A stretch of 64,000 bases of DNA, from the NCBI RefSeq assembly GCF_001422735.1, contig NZ_LMLZ01000024.1:62001-126000 (forward strand). The letters run 5' to 3'. Below the pieces are notes generated by a model. It made no database searches. It worked only from the letters and a program-made list of their open reading frames with translations, and had not been told where the DNA came from. How positions within the stretch are numbered: position 1 is the stretch's first letter; every line of letters starts with the position of its first letter. The translations under genes were made by a program, and so were the position numbers. Positions 18,372 to 27,425 of this stretch are shown in pieces. Origin of the DNA: Acidovorax sp. Leaf78. GTDB taxonomy: Bacteria; Pseudomonadota; Gammaproteobacteria; Burkholderiales; Burkholderiaceae_C.

Positions 18372-18431
18372 CCGTTCACGCCGAGCTTGTCGAAGCGCCG
18401 TGCAAGGCTTCGACAGGCTCAGCCCGAACGG
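18372..18431. repeat. REP-type palindromic element (copy 1)
   Basis: Inverted arms CCGTTC(A)CGCCGAGCTTGTCGAAG and CTTCGACAGGCTCAGCCCGAACGG enclose about 13 nt. The same arms recur at 40540-40599. It probably forms a hairpin in RNA and may act as a terminator or stabiliser downstream of the tctC-like gene. Confidence 0.8.
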
Positions 18432-18595
18432 CTTGGGTATTGAATTATTGAACGCGAACCCGCAGGAGCCGACTTCGGCCTTCCCCTAGAGAACGACGCC
18501 CTCGGTGCGCGGTGGCCCTTCCTCGGCGCCCCTCGCTTTGCGCCGCGCCAGTTTCCACGCACCGCAACCCTTGCGAGCCACGGAGTCAGAACGCT

Positions 18596-20197
18596 ATGAA
18601 TAACCCAACCCTCGACTGGTCCCTTCCCTACGCCTCCCACCGCAGCGCGGTCATGGGGCGCAATGTGGTCTCCACCTCGCAGCCGCTGGCCGCGCAGGCG
18701 GGGCTGCGCATGCTGCTGGCGGGCGGCAACGCGGTGGATGCCGCCATCGCCGCCGCCATGGCGCTCACCGTGGTCGAGCCCACGGGTTGCGGCATCGGCA
18801 GCGACGGCTTTGCCATCGTGTGGGACGGCAAGGAACTGCACGGCCTCAATGCCTCGGGCCGCTCGCCGGCTGCGTGGTCGCCGGAGTATTTTGAGAAGCT
18901 GGGCGGCATCCCCGAGACGGGGTGGAACGCGGTCACCGTGCCGGGCGCCGTCTCGGCCTGGGTGGCGCTGTCCAAACGCCTGGGCAAGCTGCCCTTCGCA
19001 CAGCTGGCGCAACCTGCCATCGACTACGCGCGCCATGGTTTTCCGGTGTCGCCCACCATCGCCCGCCTGTGGGCGCTGGGCGGTGCTAAGCTGGGCGCGC
19101 AGCCCGGTTTCGCCGAATGCTTTCTGCCCGGTGGCCGTGCGCCGCAGGCGGGCGAGATCTTCCGCAGCGAGGCGCATGCCCGCACGCTGGAGCTGATCGC
19201 CGAAACGCAGGGCGAGGCCTTCTACCGCGGCGTCATCGCCGAGCGCATGGTGGCCCATGCGCAGGCCCACGGCGGCGCGATGACGCTCGAAGACCTGGCC
19301 TCCCACCAGGCCGACTGGGTGGGCACCATCGAGCAGCGCTTCGGCAAATCGGTGATCCACGAGATCCCGCCCAACGGCCAGGGCATCGCCGCGCTGATGG
19401 CGCTCGGCATGCTCGACGCGCACGGTGTCGGCAAGCATCCGCTCGACAGCGTCGAGACGGTGCACGCCAGCATCGAGGCCATGAAGCTCGCGTTGGCCGA
19501 CCTGGACCAGTACAACGCCGACATCGACGCGATGCCGGTCACTCCCCGCGACCTGCTGCAGGCCGACTACCTGCGCAGCCGCGCGGCGCTCATCGACCCC
19601 GAGCGTGCCGGCGACCCCGGCCACGGCGCGCCGCGTCCGGGCGGCACGGTGTACCTGGCCGCGGCCGATGCGTCCGGCATGATGGTCTCGTTCATCCAGT
19701 CCAACTACATGGGCTTCGGCTCGGGCGTGGTGGTGCCGGGCACGGGCATCAGCCTGCAGAACCGGGGCCACGGCTTCAACCTCAGGCCCGGCCACGCCAA
19801 CGAAGTGGGCCCGCGCAAGCGCCCTTCGCACACCATCATCCCGGCGTTTGCGATGCACGCGGACGGCACGCCGCAGATGGCCTTTGGCGTGATGGGCGGC
19901 CCCATGCAGAGCCAGGGCCACACCCAGATGGCGCTGCGCGTGCTGCGCTACGGCCAGAACCCCCAGGCCGCCGCCGACGCGCCACGCTGGCGCGTGACCG
20001 GCGGCAAGGGCGTGGCCGTGGAGCCCGCGTTCGACCCCGCCGTGGTGGCGGCGCTGCGTGCGCGGGGCCACGAGGTCACGGTGGAAGAGGGCAACGGCGT
20101 GTTCGCCTTCGGCGGCGCGCAACTCGTGCTGCGCGAGGGCGGTCACTACATCGCCGGCTCCGACCCGCGCAAGGACGGGCACGCGGTCGCTTTCTGA
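18596..20197 (+). CDS. Gamma-glutamyltransferase family enzyme (Ntn hydrolase)
   Basis: 533 residues, ATG at 18596. Matches the gamma-glutamyltranspeptidase fold: VVSTSQPLAAQAGLRMLLAG, NAVDAAIAAAMALTVVEP, GCGIGSDGFA, PPNGQGI and the NYMGFGSGVV..GTGI..QNRG segment. The autoprocessing nucleophile is probably Thr351 in GGTVYLAAAD. No signal peptide is visible, so it may act in the cytoplasm, unlike classical periplasmic Ggt; many such homologues cleave amides or acylated compounds instead of glutathione. It follows the Bug protein, so the pair may import and hydrolyse an amide or gamma-glutamyl substrate. Confidence 0.88.
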   Translation: MNNPTLDWSLPYASHRSAVMGRNVVSTSQPLAAQAGLRMLLAGGNAVDAAIAAAMALTVVEPTGCGIGSDGFAIVWDGKELHGLNASGRSPAAWSPEYFEKLGGIPETGWNAVTVPGAVSAWVALSKRLGKLPFAQLAQPAIDYARHGFPVSPTIARLWALGGAKLGAQPGFAECFLPGGRAPQAGEIFRSEAHARTLELIAETQGEAFYRGVIAERMVAHAQAHGGAMTLEDLASHQADWVGTIEQRFGKSVIHEIPPNGQGIAALMALGMLDAHGVGKHPLDSVETVHASIEAMKLALADLDQYNADIDAMPVTPRDLLQADYLRSRAALIDPERAGDPGHGAPRPGGTVYLAAADASGMMVSFIQSNYMGFGSGVVVPGTGISLQNRGHGFNLRPGHANEVGPRKRPSHTIIPAFAMHADGTPQMAFGVMGGPMQSQGHTQMALRVLRYGQNPQAAADAPRWRVTGGKGVAVEPAFDPAVVAALRARGHEVTVEEGNGVFAFGGAQLVLREGGHYIAGSDPRKDGHAVAF

Positions 20198-20257
20198 CCA
20201 CCGGCCCTGGCGCGCAGGCGGCGGGGGCGCAGGCCGTCCACGGCCGCGGCGCGCGTG

Positions 20258-20962
20258 TCAGCCCGCTGCGCAGTCCGGAAAGCGCTTTTGCAACTCGGCC
20301 GCCGGCATGGTCTCGGCCACGTCGATGTTGCGCACGAGGGGGATGTACTCGCCCGGGTCGGTGAAGCGCATCAGGGTGCTCACCACTTGGTTCCTCAAGC
20401 CATTTTTCTGGCAGCCGGCCAGCTCCAGGCCCAGGCTCAGTTCCCGCGGCCCGTCGTCGGTGGCCTTCCAGGCCAGGGCCTTGGCGCGCAAGGCCTGCAG
20501 GCGCGGCAGGGCGGCGGGCTCGATGCGCCAGACCTGCACCACGGTGTGGGTGGACTCGTAGGGCGCCAGCGGGCTGCGCTCCGCGATGCTGCGCAGTTCC
20601 TGCAGCGGCAGCTTTTCTTCCAGGCGTTCCACCGTGTCGCGGCCACCGGGCAGGCGCACCTTGCGCGACACGCCCACCGACAGCACCAGCGACTGACCGT
20701 GCAGCCGCAGGCTCGGGCTGTGCACCACGGCTGCGCGCAGCGCCGCGGGGTCCAGGGTTTCGATCTGCAGCTTGCGCAGCTTCCAGAGCGACGACACCGG
20801 CACGCTGCCGCATGCGGCGAGCAGCCCCGCGGCGCACACAGCCAGCAGCAAGGGTCTGCTCCACAGTGCCCGGCGGCTGCCGGAAAAAGCTGAGTGGGCA
20901 GCGCGCAGCAGTGCGGGTGCGGGTTCAGGTTTGCTCGGGGAAGACAGGGAGCTGCGTTGCAT
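20258..20962 (-). CDS. Putative lipoprotein, unknown
   Basis: About 234 residues from the ATG at 20962; an ATG at 20989 would add nine residues and reach into the operator region. The N-terminus carries an unusually long leader (residues 1-35, Ser/Pro/Ala-rich), then a hydrophobic core ending in the lipobox LLAAC. The mature part has repeated VxVSRKVRLP and VVQVWRIEP strands and resembles no family I can name. Divergent from the DUF2975 gene across a shared 63-bp control region. Confidence 0.65.
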   Translation of the reverse strand: MQRSSLSSPSKPEPAPALLRAAHSAFSGSRRALWSRPLLLAVCAAGLLAACGSVPVSSLWKLRKLQIETLDPAALRAAVVHSPSLRLHGQSLVLSVGVSRKVRLPGGRDTVERLEEKLPLQELRSIAERSPLAPYESTHTVVQVWRIEPAALPRLQALRAKALAWKATDDGPRELSLGLELAGCQKNGLRNQVVSTLMRFTDPGEYIPLVRNIDVAETMPAAELQKRFPDCAAG

Positions 20963-20975
20963 GGGGAAATAATTA

Positions 20976-21007
20976 CTGTAAAACGGCATGCTATTATTGT
21001 TTTACAG
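20976..21007. promoter_or_regulatory. Inverted-repeat operator upstream of the DUF2975-XRE operon
   Basis: Perfect 9-bp arms CTGTAAAAC (20976-20984) and GTTTTACAG (20999-21007) with a 14-bp spacer that contains TATTAT, a good -10. The stretch is far more AT-rich than its surroundings and lies between divergent genes. The likely binder is the XRE protein encoded at 21655. Confidence 0.6.
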
Positions 21008-21025
21008 AAAATTCCAGGTGTCCAG

Positions 21026-21625
21026 ATGCCTCATTCCCTTGCTTTGCAGCGCTCATCGGTCCACAGCACCGCCTTTCGGCGGCTGGCCTGGGGGTTGCTC
21101 GTGGCCAGCTGGGCCTGTGCGCTGGTGTCCATCGGGCTGTCGTTGGCGCGCTGGGCCGCCATCGGGCATGCGATGGATTGGGGGCGCTGGCTGCCTGTGA
21201 CCGTGGTGCCTGCGCAGGCCATGGTGGCGGGCGTGGTCGCGCCGGCAACGATGGACACGGCCTGGCGCTGGCTGGGCGTGGCGCTGGAGTGCATACCCGG
21301 CCTGGCCCTGTTGTACACCGTGCTGTGCGTGCACCGCATCTGCCGCGCCTTCTTGCGCGGCGAGGTGTTCGGCCCGGAGGTCGTGCGCGGTTTCCGGGGC
21401 GTGGGCTGGGGCTTTCTGGCGATGTTCGTGGCGTCGCTGGTCTACCAGGTCGGCGTCTCGGCGCTGCTGTCGTGGCTCGCGTCGGGGCAAAAGGGCGGTA
21501 TGGTCGTGCTGGGCGTGAGCTCGTTCGAGATGAGTGTGGTGGTGGTCGGGCTGATGATGCTGCTGCTGGCCCACGTGCTCGCCGAGGGCAGACGCCTGAA
21601 GGCCGAATCCGATGCGTTTGTCTGA
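21026..21625 (+). CDS. DUF2975 membrane protein
   Basis: 199 residues from the ATG at 21026 (AGGTG upstream). Four hydrophobic segments: about residues 18-40, 75-105, 122-150 and 158-182. The loop element CVHRICRAFLRGEVFGPEVV matches the DUF2975 pattern, in which the membrane protein is almost always followed by a small XRE repressor. Here that partner lies 29 nt downstream. Function is unknown; such pairs are thought to be signal-responsive membrane/regulator modules. Confidence 0.8.
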   Translation: MPHSLALQRSSVHSTAFRRLAWGLLVASWACALVSIGLSLARWAAIGHAMDWGRWLPVTVVPAQAMVAGVVAPATMDTAWRWLGVALECIPGLALLYTVLCVHRICRAFLRGEVFGPEVVRGFRGVGWGFLAMFVASLVYQVGVSALLSWLASGQKGGMVVLGVSSFEMSVVVVGLMMLLLAHVLAEGRRLKAESDAFV

Positions 21626-21654
21626 AAACAGGTTCCGAGAGCGACTGCCACACC

Positions 21655-21903
21655 ATGACGATTGTTGTCACCCTGGATGAGATGCTGGTGCGCCGCAAGG
21701 TCAAGTCGCGCGATCTGGCGGCCCATGTGGGCATCACCGAGGCCAACCTGTCCTTGCTCAAGAGCGGCAAGGTCAAGGGCGTGCGCTTCGAGACGCTGTC
21801 GGCCATCTGCGAGTACCTGCAGTGCCAGCCCGGCGACCTGCTGGCGTGGGTGGACAGCGGCGGCGATGGCGCCGACGACGGCGCGGTGCAAGAAGGCGTG
21901 TAA
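21655..21903 (+). CDS. Small XRE-family HTH regulator (YozG-like)
   Basis: 82 residues, essentially a single Cro/C1-type HTH: VTLDEMLVRRKVKSRDLAAH, then VGITEANLSLLKSGKVKGVRFETLSAICEYLQCQPGDLLAW. It belongs to the short regulators that follow DUF2975 genes. It probably represses its own operon through the inverted repeat at 20976-21007. Its tail is acidic (GGDGADDGAVQE). Confidence 0.88.
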   Translation: MTIVVTLDEMLVRRKVKSRDLAAHVGITEANLSLLKSGKVKGVRFETLSAICEYLQCQPGDLLAWVDSGGDGADDGAVQEGV

Positions 21904-22653
21904 GTGCGCCAGTGGGGCTGGGGTGCCGCTCCCGTCAGCCGGCGCAGGCGCGTGGCGGTGGCCGTGGTGGCCTCCGTGCTGCTGCACGGCGTCATCCTGA
22001 CCGCGTGGAATCTGCCAAGCAGCCGCATCTTCCCGTCGCCACCACCGCCACCACCCGCATCACCGCGACAGGCGATGGAGGTGCAGTGGATCACGCCTGC
22101 CGAGGTGCTGCAGCCCGCCACGGCGGTGCGCGACCCGGAGCGTGCGCAGGCTCGCCCCCAGGGTTCCGTTCCCGCATCTGCATCGCGGCCGGTGCGTGCG
22201 GCAGAGCGCCCCCGCAGCGCCAACGCGCCCGCCGAGGCAGTGACCGGCACGGTCATCGGCGGCCCGCCACCCGCCGTGCAGCAGCCCCCTGCACAGGCCG
22301 CGACTGCCGCAGCGCCCGCGCCGCAGCTGCCTGCGTCCGACAGCCGGATGGCCGATGCCCCGCTGCGCTGGAGCCCCGACGCTGTGGGCCGTGCCGACCG
22401 CCAGGAGCGCGAATGGCAGCGTCGCCACGGTGAGGTTCCGGCGGCGCAACGGGCGGCCGGCGCAGGCGCAGGTGCTGCCATGCCTTGGGGTGGCGCGGTT
22501 GCGACCCGTGAATGGCGCGGGGGCGATGGGGCGCGCGTGGCGCAGGTGCAGGGCCTGGGCGGCAGCAGTTACTGCGTGCGGTTGCCGTCGGCCAATCGCC
22601 TGCCCGATGCGGGCGCCGCACCGCGCATAGCGCCCGTCACCAACTGCCCTTGA
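21904..22653 (+). CDS. TonB-like proline-rich membrane-anchored protein, unknown
   Basis: 249 residues, GTG start directly after the XRE stop. The layout resembles TonB: a basic N-terminus, one TM helix (about residues 17-35) containing SVLLHGVIL, the Ser/His-type helix seen in TonB proteins, then a Pro/Ala-rich periplasmic stretch (PPPPPPAS). The C-terminus has two cysteines (SYCVRLPSAN and VTNCP) and no recognisable TonB C-terminal domain. It may be an energy-coupling-like or scaffold protein; specific function unknown. Probably co-transcribed with the DUF2975-XRE pair. Confidence 0.6.
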   Translation: MRQWGWGAAPVSRRRRVAVAVVASVLLHGVILTAWNLPSSRIFPSPPPPPPASPRQAMEVQWITPAEVLQPATAVRDPERAQARPQGSVPASASRPVRAAERPRSANAPAEAVTGTVIGGPPPAVQQPPAQAATAAAPAPQLPASDSRMADAPLRWSPDAVGRADRQEREWQRRHGEVPAAQRAAGAGAGAAMPWGGAVATREWRGGDGARVAQVQGLGGSSYCVRLPSANRLPDAGAAPRIAPVTNCP

Positions 22654-22693
22654 TCCCGCCGATTGCCCTGGGGCCGCCGGGCCGCATCGCCGG

Positions 22694-23818
22694 TCAGCGC
22701 GCGGGCGTGCGCTCCAGCAGCATCGCGTCGCCGTAGCTGAAGAAGCGGTACTTCTGTGCGATGGCGTGGCGGTACAGGCCCATCACATGCGCGTAGCCGG
22801 CAAAGGCGCTCACCAGCATCATCAGCGTGCTCTTGGGCAGGTGGAAGTTGGTGATCAGCACGTCCACCACCTGAAAGGCAAACCCCGGCGTGATGAAGAT
22901 GCTGGTGTCGCCCGACGCCTGGCCCGAGCGGGCCCATGATTCGAGCGTGCGCACCGTGGTCGTGCCCACCGCCACCACGCGACCGCCGCGCTGGCGGCAG
23001 CGCTCCAGCGCTGCCAGCGTGGCGTGCGGCACCTCGTACCACTCGCTGTGCATCTGGTGCTCGGCCAGGTTCTCGGTCTTCACGGGCTGGAAGGTGCCGG
23101 CGCCCACGTGCAGCGTGACGCTGGCGCGCTCGATGCCGCGCGCCGCCAGGTCGTCCAGCACGCCGTCGTCGAAGTGCAGCGCGGCCGTGGGCGCGGCCAC
23201 GGCGCCGGGGTTGCGGGCGAACACGGTCTGGTAGCGCTGGGTGTCCTCGGCTTCGTCGGGGTCGTGGTCGGCGTTCTGCTGGCGCTCGATGTAGGGCGGC
23301 AGCGGCAGGTGGCCGTGGCGCTCCATCAGCTCCCAGGGCGATTCGCCCGCAGGGCCGTGCAGCGCAAAGCGGAACAGCGGGCCGTCCTCATGGGGCCAGC
23401 GCGACAGCAGCGTGGCGTCGAAGCCGCCGCCGTGGCGCCCGCCGGCCATGTGCACGGTGCTGCCGGGCAGGGGCTTCTTGCTGACCTTCATGTGGGCGAC
23501 GACTTCATTGCCCGGGTTGTCGGCTTCGGCGGGCAGCACGCGCTCGATCAACAGCTCCAGCTTGCCGCCGCTGGCCTTCTCGCCAAAGATGCGCGCCTTG
23601 ACCACGCGCGTGTCGTTGAACACCAGCAGGTCGCCCGCGCGCAGCAGGCCGGGCAGGTCGCGGAAGATGCGGTCGGCAGGCTCGATGGCGCGGCCGTCGA
23701 GCAGGCGCGATGCACTGCGCTCTGCGGCGGGGTGCTGGGCGATGAGTTCGGGGGGCAGCGAGAAGTCGAAGTCGCTGAGGGTGTAGGCGCGCGGCGCGCC
23801 GGGGTCGATGTCGGTCAT
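22694..23818 (-). CDS. queA: S-adenosylmethionine:tRNA ribosyltransferase-isomerase
   Basis: 374 residues from the ATG at 23818. Adds the epoxycyclopentanediol of queuosine precursor to the modified base at tRNA position 34. Signature segments: [55 protein letters not shown] and [19 protein letters not shown]. An acidic insert ([17 protein letters not shown]) is normal for the family. Divergent from recG across 226 bp, an order common in Burkholderiales. Confidence 0.96.
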   Translation of the reverse strand: MTDIDPGAPRAYTLSDFDFSLPPELIAQHPAAERSASRLLDGRAIEPADRIFRDLPGLLRAGDLLVFNDTRVVKARIFGEKASGGKLELLIERVLPAEADNPGNEVVAHMKVSKKPLPGSTVHMAGGRHGGGFDATLLSRWPHEDGPLFRFALHGPAGESPWELMERHGHLPLPPYIERQQNADHDPDEAEDTQRYQTVFARNPGAVAAPTAALHFDDGVLDDLAARGIERASVTLHVGAGTFQPVKTENLAEHQMHSEWYEVPHATLAALERCRQRGGRVVAVGTTTVRTLESWARSGQASGDTSIFITPGFAFQVVDVLITNFHLPKSTLMMLVSAFAGYAHVMGLYRHAIAQKYRFFSYGDAMLLERTPAR

Positions 23819-24044
23819 GGTGCTTGAGGGCCGGACGGGCCCGTGCCAAGAAAGGCGAAGGTCGGAGAAAGAAGGGTGCGATTGTCCCATGCGCCCTCCT
23901 GCACCACGCGCTACGGTCCGTGCCGGATGGCGATGCGGCTGCGCAAGGCCCGGGACCGGGGAAAAGACGCCCGCCTTCAGGCGCTGGCCAGGGTAACCGT
24001 GGTAGCCTTTTTGATTCGATGCTTCGTTCGCACCACCCTGCTCC

Positions 24045-26204
24045 ATGCCCGCCGCTGCCCCCCGCGTTCCCCTGAGCCCCAAAGCCGCGGCAGCGCCTGC
24101 TGGCGCGGCCAAAGGCGGCGCGTCGGTAGCGCAGAAGGCGATGCACAAGCTGGGCCTCAAGCGCGATATCGACCTGGCGCTGCACCTGCCCCTGCGCTAC
24201 GAGGACGAGACCCGCATCACGCCGCTGGCCAATGCGCGCGACGGCCAGATGGTGCAAGTCGAAGCCACCGTGATCGCCAGCGAGGTGCAATTGCGCCCGC
24301 GCCGCCAGCTGCTGGTGCAGGTCGAAGACGACACCGGCACCTGCGAACTGCGCTTCTTCAGCTTCTACCCCTCGCACCAAAAGACCCTGTCGGTGGGCGC
24401 GCGCCTGCGCATCCGGGGCGAGGTCAAGGGCGGCTTCTGGGGCCGGCAGATGCTGCACCCGGCGTTTCGCCTGGCGGGCGGCGAGCTGCCCGCCGCCCTC
24501 ACGCCCGTCTACCCCACCACGGCCGGCCTGCCGCAGCCCTACCTGCGCCGCGCGGTGGTCGGTGCGCTGGCCCGGGTGGACCTGTCGGACACACTGCCCC
24601 CTGGCACCGAGCCGCCGTATGCGCGGTTCAATAGCCAAAATGGCCTCCCGCGCTTGTTCAGCTTGCGCGAGGCGCTCACTTTTTTGCACCATCCCACGCC
24701 GGATGTGGCGATGTCCACGTTCGAAGACCACAGCCATCCTGCCTGGCAGCGGCTCAAGGTGGAAGAACTGCTGGCCCAGCAGCTGTCGCAGCAGCAATCC
24801 CGCCGCGCGCGGGACATGCTGCGGGCGCCCGTGCTGCACGTGCGCCGGCCCACCGACGGCACGCTGCCGCTGCACGAGCAACTGATGGCCGTGCTGCCCT
24901 TCAGCCTGACCGCCGCGCAGCGCCGTGTGGGCGAGGAGATCGCGGCCGACCTGGCGCGCCAGGTGCCCATGCACCGGCTGCTGCAGGGCGATGTGGGTTC
25001 GGGCAAGACGGTGGTGTCCGCCCTGGCCGCGTGCCTGGCCATGGACGCGGGCTGGCAGTGCGCGCTGATGGCACCCACTGAAATTCTGGCCGAGCAGCAC
25101 TTCGCCAAGATGATCGGCTGGCTCGAACCGCTGCTGGCCGCGCGTGGCCGCAAGGTGGCCTGGCTGGTGGGCGGGCAGAAAAAGAAGGACCGCACCGCCA
25201 TGCTCGCGCTGGTGGAGAGCGGCGAGGCCGCGCTGGTGGTGGGCACCCACGCCGTGATCCAGGACCAAGTGCGGTTCAAGAACCTGGCGCTGGCCATCAT
25301 CGACGAGCAGCACCGCTTTGGCGTCGCGCAGCGGCTGGCGCTGCGGCAAAAGCTGGCAGAGCACGGCATGGAGCCGCACATGCTGATGATGAGCGCCACG
25401 CCCATCCCGCGCACGCTGGCCATGAGCTACTACGCCGACCTCGACGTCTCGGTGATCGACGAGCTACCCCCGGGGCGCACGCCCATCGTCACCAAGCTGA
25501 TCGCCGACAGCCGCAAGGACGAAGTCATCGACCGCATCGGCGCCCAGGTGCAGGCCGGCCGGCAGGTGTATTGGGTGTGCCCGCTGATCGAGGAAAGCGA
25601 GGCGCTGGACCTGTCCAACGCCACCGCCACCCACGCCGACTTGAGCGAGGCCCTTCCGGGCTGCATGGTCGGCCTGCTGCACTCGCGCATGCCCACGGCC
25701 GAGAAGAAGGCGGTGATGGCGCTGTTCACCAGCGGCCAGATGGGCGTGCTGGTCAGCACCACCGTGATCGAGGTGGGGGTGGACGTCCCCAATGCCTCGC
25801 TCATGGTCATCGAGCATGCGGAGCGCTTCGGCCTGTCGCAGTTGCACCAGTTGCGTGGCCGCGTGGGCCGCGGCGCGGCCGCGTCGGCCTGCGTGCTGCT
25901 GTATGCCACCAACGACAGCGGCCGCGTGGGCGAGACCGCCAAGGAACGCCTGCGCGCCATGGCCGAGACCAACGACGGCTTCGAGATCGCCCGCCGCGAC
26001 CTGGAGATCCGCGGCCCCGGCGAGTTCCTGGGCGCGCGCCAGTCGGGCGACGCGCTACTGCGCTTTGCCGACCTGGCCACCGACACCGTGCTGCTCGACT
26101 GGGCCCGCGAACTGGCGCCGGTGATGCTGGACCGCTACCCGGACCTGGCGGCGAAACACGTGGCGCGCTGGTTGGGTGGAAAATCGGACTATCTGAAGGC
26201 ATGA
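24045..26204 (+). CDS. recG: ATP-dependent DNA helicase RecG
   Basis: 719 residues. Remodels stalled replication forks and Holliday junctions. Order: N-terminal wedge/OB domain ([19 protein letters not shown], then [12 protein letters not shown]), Walker [13 protein letters not shown] box, [12 protein letters not shown], the helicase C-terminal domain ([24 protein letters not shown]) and the RecG tail ([12 protein letters not shown]). The segment at 24629-24685 in the wedge region ([20 protein letters not shown]) resembles the Comamonadaceae repeat at DNA level. Confidence 0.97.
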   Translation: MPAAAPRVPLSPKAAAAPAGAAKGGASVAQKAMHKLGLKRDIDLALHLPLRYEDETRITPLANARDGQMVQVEATVIASEVQLRPRRQLLVQVEDDTGTCELRFFSFYPSHQKTLSVGARLRIRGEVKGGFWGRQMLHPAFRLAGGELPAALTPVYPTTAGLPQPYLRRAVVGALARVDLSDTLPPGTEPPYARFNSQNGLPRLFSLREALTFLHHPTPDVAMSTFEDHSHPAWQRLKVEELLAQQLSQQQSRRARDMLRAPVLHVRRPTDGTLPLHEQLMAVLPFSLTAAQRRVGEEIAADLARQVPMHRLLQGDVGSGKTVVSALAACLAMDAGWQCALMAPTEILAEQHFAKMIGWLEPLLAARGRKVAWLVGGQKKKDRTAMLALVESGEAALVVGTHAVIQDQVRFKNLALAIIDEQHRFGVAQRLALRQKLAEHGMEPHMLMMSATPIPRTLAMSYYADLDVSVIDELPPGRTPIVTKLIADSRKDEVIDRIGAQVQAGRQVYWVCPLIEESEALDLSNATATHADLSEALPGCMVGLLHSRMPTAEKKAVMALFTSGQMGVLVSTTVIEVGVDVPNASLMVIEHAERFGLSQLHQLRGRVGRGAAASACVLLYATNDSGRVGETAKERLRAMAETNDGFEIARRDLEIRGPGEFLGARQSGDALLRFADLATDTVLLDWARELAPVMLDRYPDLAAKHVARWLGGKSDYLKA

Positions 26205-26271
26205 AGATGGCATTCCCCCGAAGCCGCCACGGGCAGGGGACTGCCATTCACCCCCAGCCCAGGAACAGACC

Positions 26272-27237
26272 ATGACCCTGACCGAACTCAAATACATCGT
26301 CGCCGTGGCGCGCGAGAAGCACTTTGGCCATGCGGCTGATGCCTGCTACGTCTCGCAGCCCACGCTGTCGGTGGCGATCAAGAAGCTGGAGGAAGAGCTC
26401 GATGTGAAGCTCTTTGAGCGCAGCGCGGGCGAGGTGTCGGTCACGCCGCTGGGCGAGGAGATCGTGCGGCAGGCGCAGAGCGTGCTGGAGCAGGCCGCGG
26501 CCATCAAGGAGATCGCCAAGCGCGGCAAGGACCCGCTGGCGGGCCCGCTGATCCTGGGGGTGATCTACACCATCGGCCCCTACCTGCTGCCCGACCTGGT
26601 GCGCCAGGCCATCGGCCGCTCGCCACAGATGCCGCTCATGCTGCAGGAGAACTTCACCGTCAAGCTGCTGGAGATGCTGCGCACCGGCGAGATCGACTGC
26701 GCCATCCTGGCCGAGCCGTTCCCCGACACCGGCCTGGCGATGGCGCCGCTGTACGACGAGCCCTTCATGGCGGCTGTGCCGAGCTCGCACCCGCTGGCGG
26801 GCAAGAAGTCCATCACGGCGGCAGAACTTAAAAGCGAGACCATGCTGCTGCTGGGCTCGGGCCACTGCTTTCGCGACCATGTGCTCGAGGTCTGCCCCGA
26901 GTTCGCGCGCTTTTCCAGCAACGCCGAGGGCATCCGCAAGTCGTTCGAGGGCTCGTCGCTCGAGACCATCAAGCACATGGTGGCGGCAGGCATGGGCGTG
27001 ACGCTGGTGCCGCGCCTGTCGGTGCCGCGCGATGCGCTGCTCACGGTGTCGCGCCGCCGCAAGAGCGACGAAACCTACGTGCGCTACCTGCCCATCCGCG
27101 AGGAGGACGGCAGCCCACCGCCCATGCGCCGCGTGGTGCTGGCCTGGCGGCGCAGCTTCACGCGGTACGAGGCGATTGCCGCGCTGCGCAACGCGGTGTA
27201 CGCGTGCGAGCTGCCGGGCGTCAAGCGCCTGTCCTGA
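26272..27237 (+). CDS. oxyR: Peroxide-sensing LysR regulator OxyR
   Basis: 321 residues. N-terminal LysR HTH (residues 1-60: TELKYIVAVAREKHFGHAAD, SQPTLSVAIKKLEEEL). The two redox cysteines are at Cys199 and Cys208 in GSGHCFRDHVLEVC, the same numbers as in E. coli OxyR, so H2O2 sensing by disulfide formation is well supported. It follows recG by 67 bp. A dps gene, a typical OxyR target, lies 2 kb downstream. Confidence 0.95.
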   Translation: MTLTELKYIVAVAREKHFGHAADACYVSQPTLSVAIKKLEEELDVKLFERSAGEVSVTPLGEEIVRQAQSVLEQAAAIKEIAKRGKDPLAGPLILGVIYTIGPYLLPDLVRQAIGRSPQMPLMLQENFTVKLLEMLRTGEIDCAILAEPFPDTGLAMAPLYDEPFMAAVPSSHPLAGKKSITAAELKSETMLLLGSGHCFRDHVLEVCPEFARFSSNAEGIRKSFEGSSLETIKHMVAAGMGVTLVPRLSVPRDALLTVSRRRKSDETYVRYLPIREEDGSPPPMRRVVLAWRRSFTRYEAIAALRNAVYACELPGVKRLS

Positions 27238-27425
27238 ACATTGCTTCGACGGCAGTTTCGATCGCCGCCCGAGCAGGGCGGCAAGGGCTACACTTTCGCC
27301 CCGCATGGCGTGCAGTCTTTCAGGGGCCCGCCACGGGCGGCAACAACCTGCTGCCCGGACTGCGGGCCGAGCGATATGCGGCCCGCAGGCGCCGTGCGCC
27401 TTCCACAACCCAAGGACAACAAGCA

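Noticed and set aside
20976-21007. LexA (SOS) box
   Set aside because: The CTGT...ACAG ends fit, but the arms are separated to a total of 32 bp, too long for a LexA site; an XRE operator fits better.
23505-25379. 624-codon minus-strand frame opposite recG
   Set aside because: Antisense shadow; recG on the other strand has all helicase motifs.
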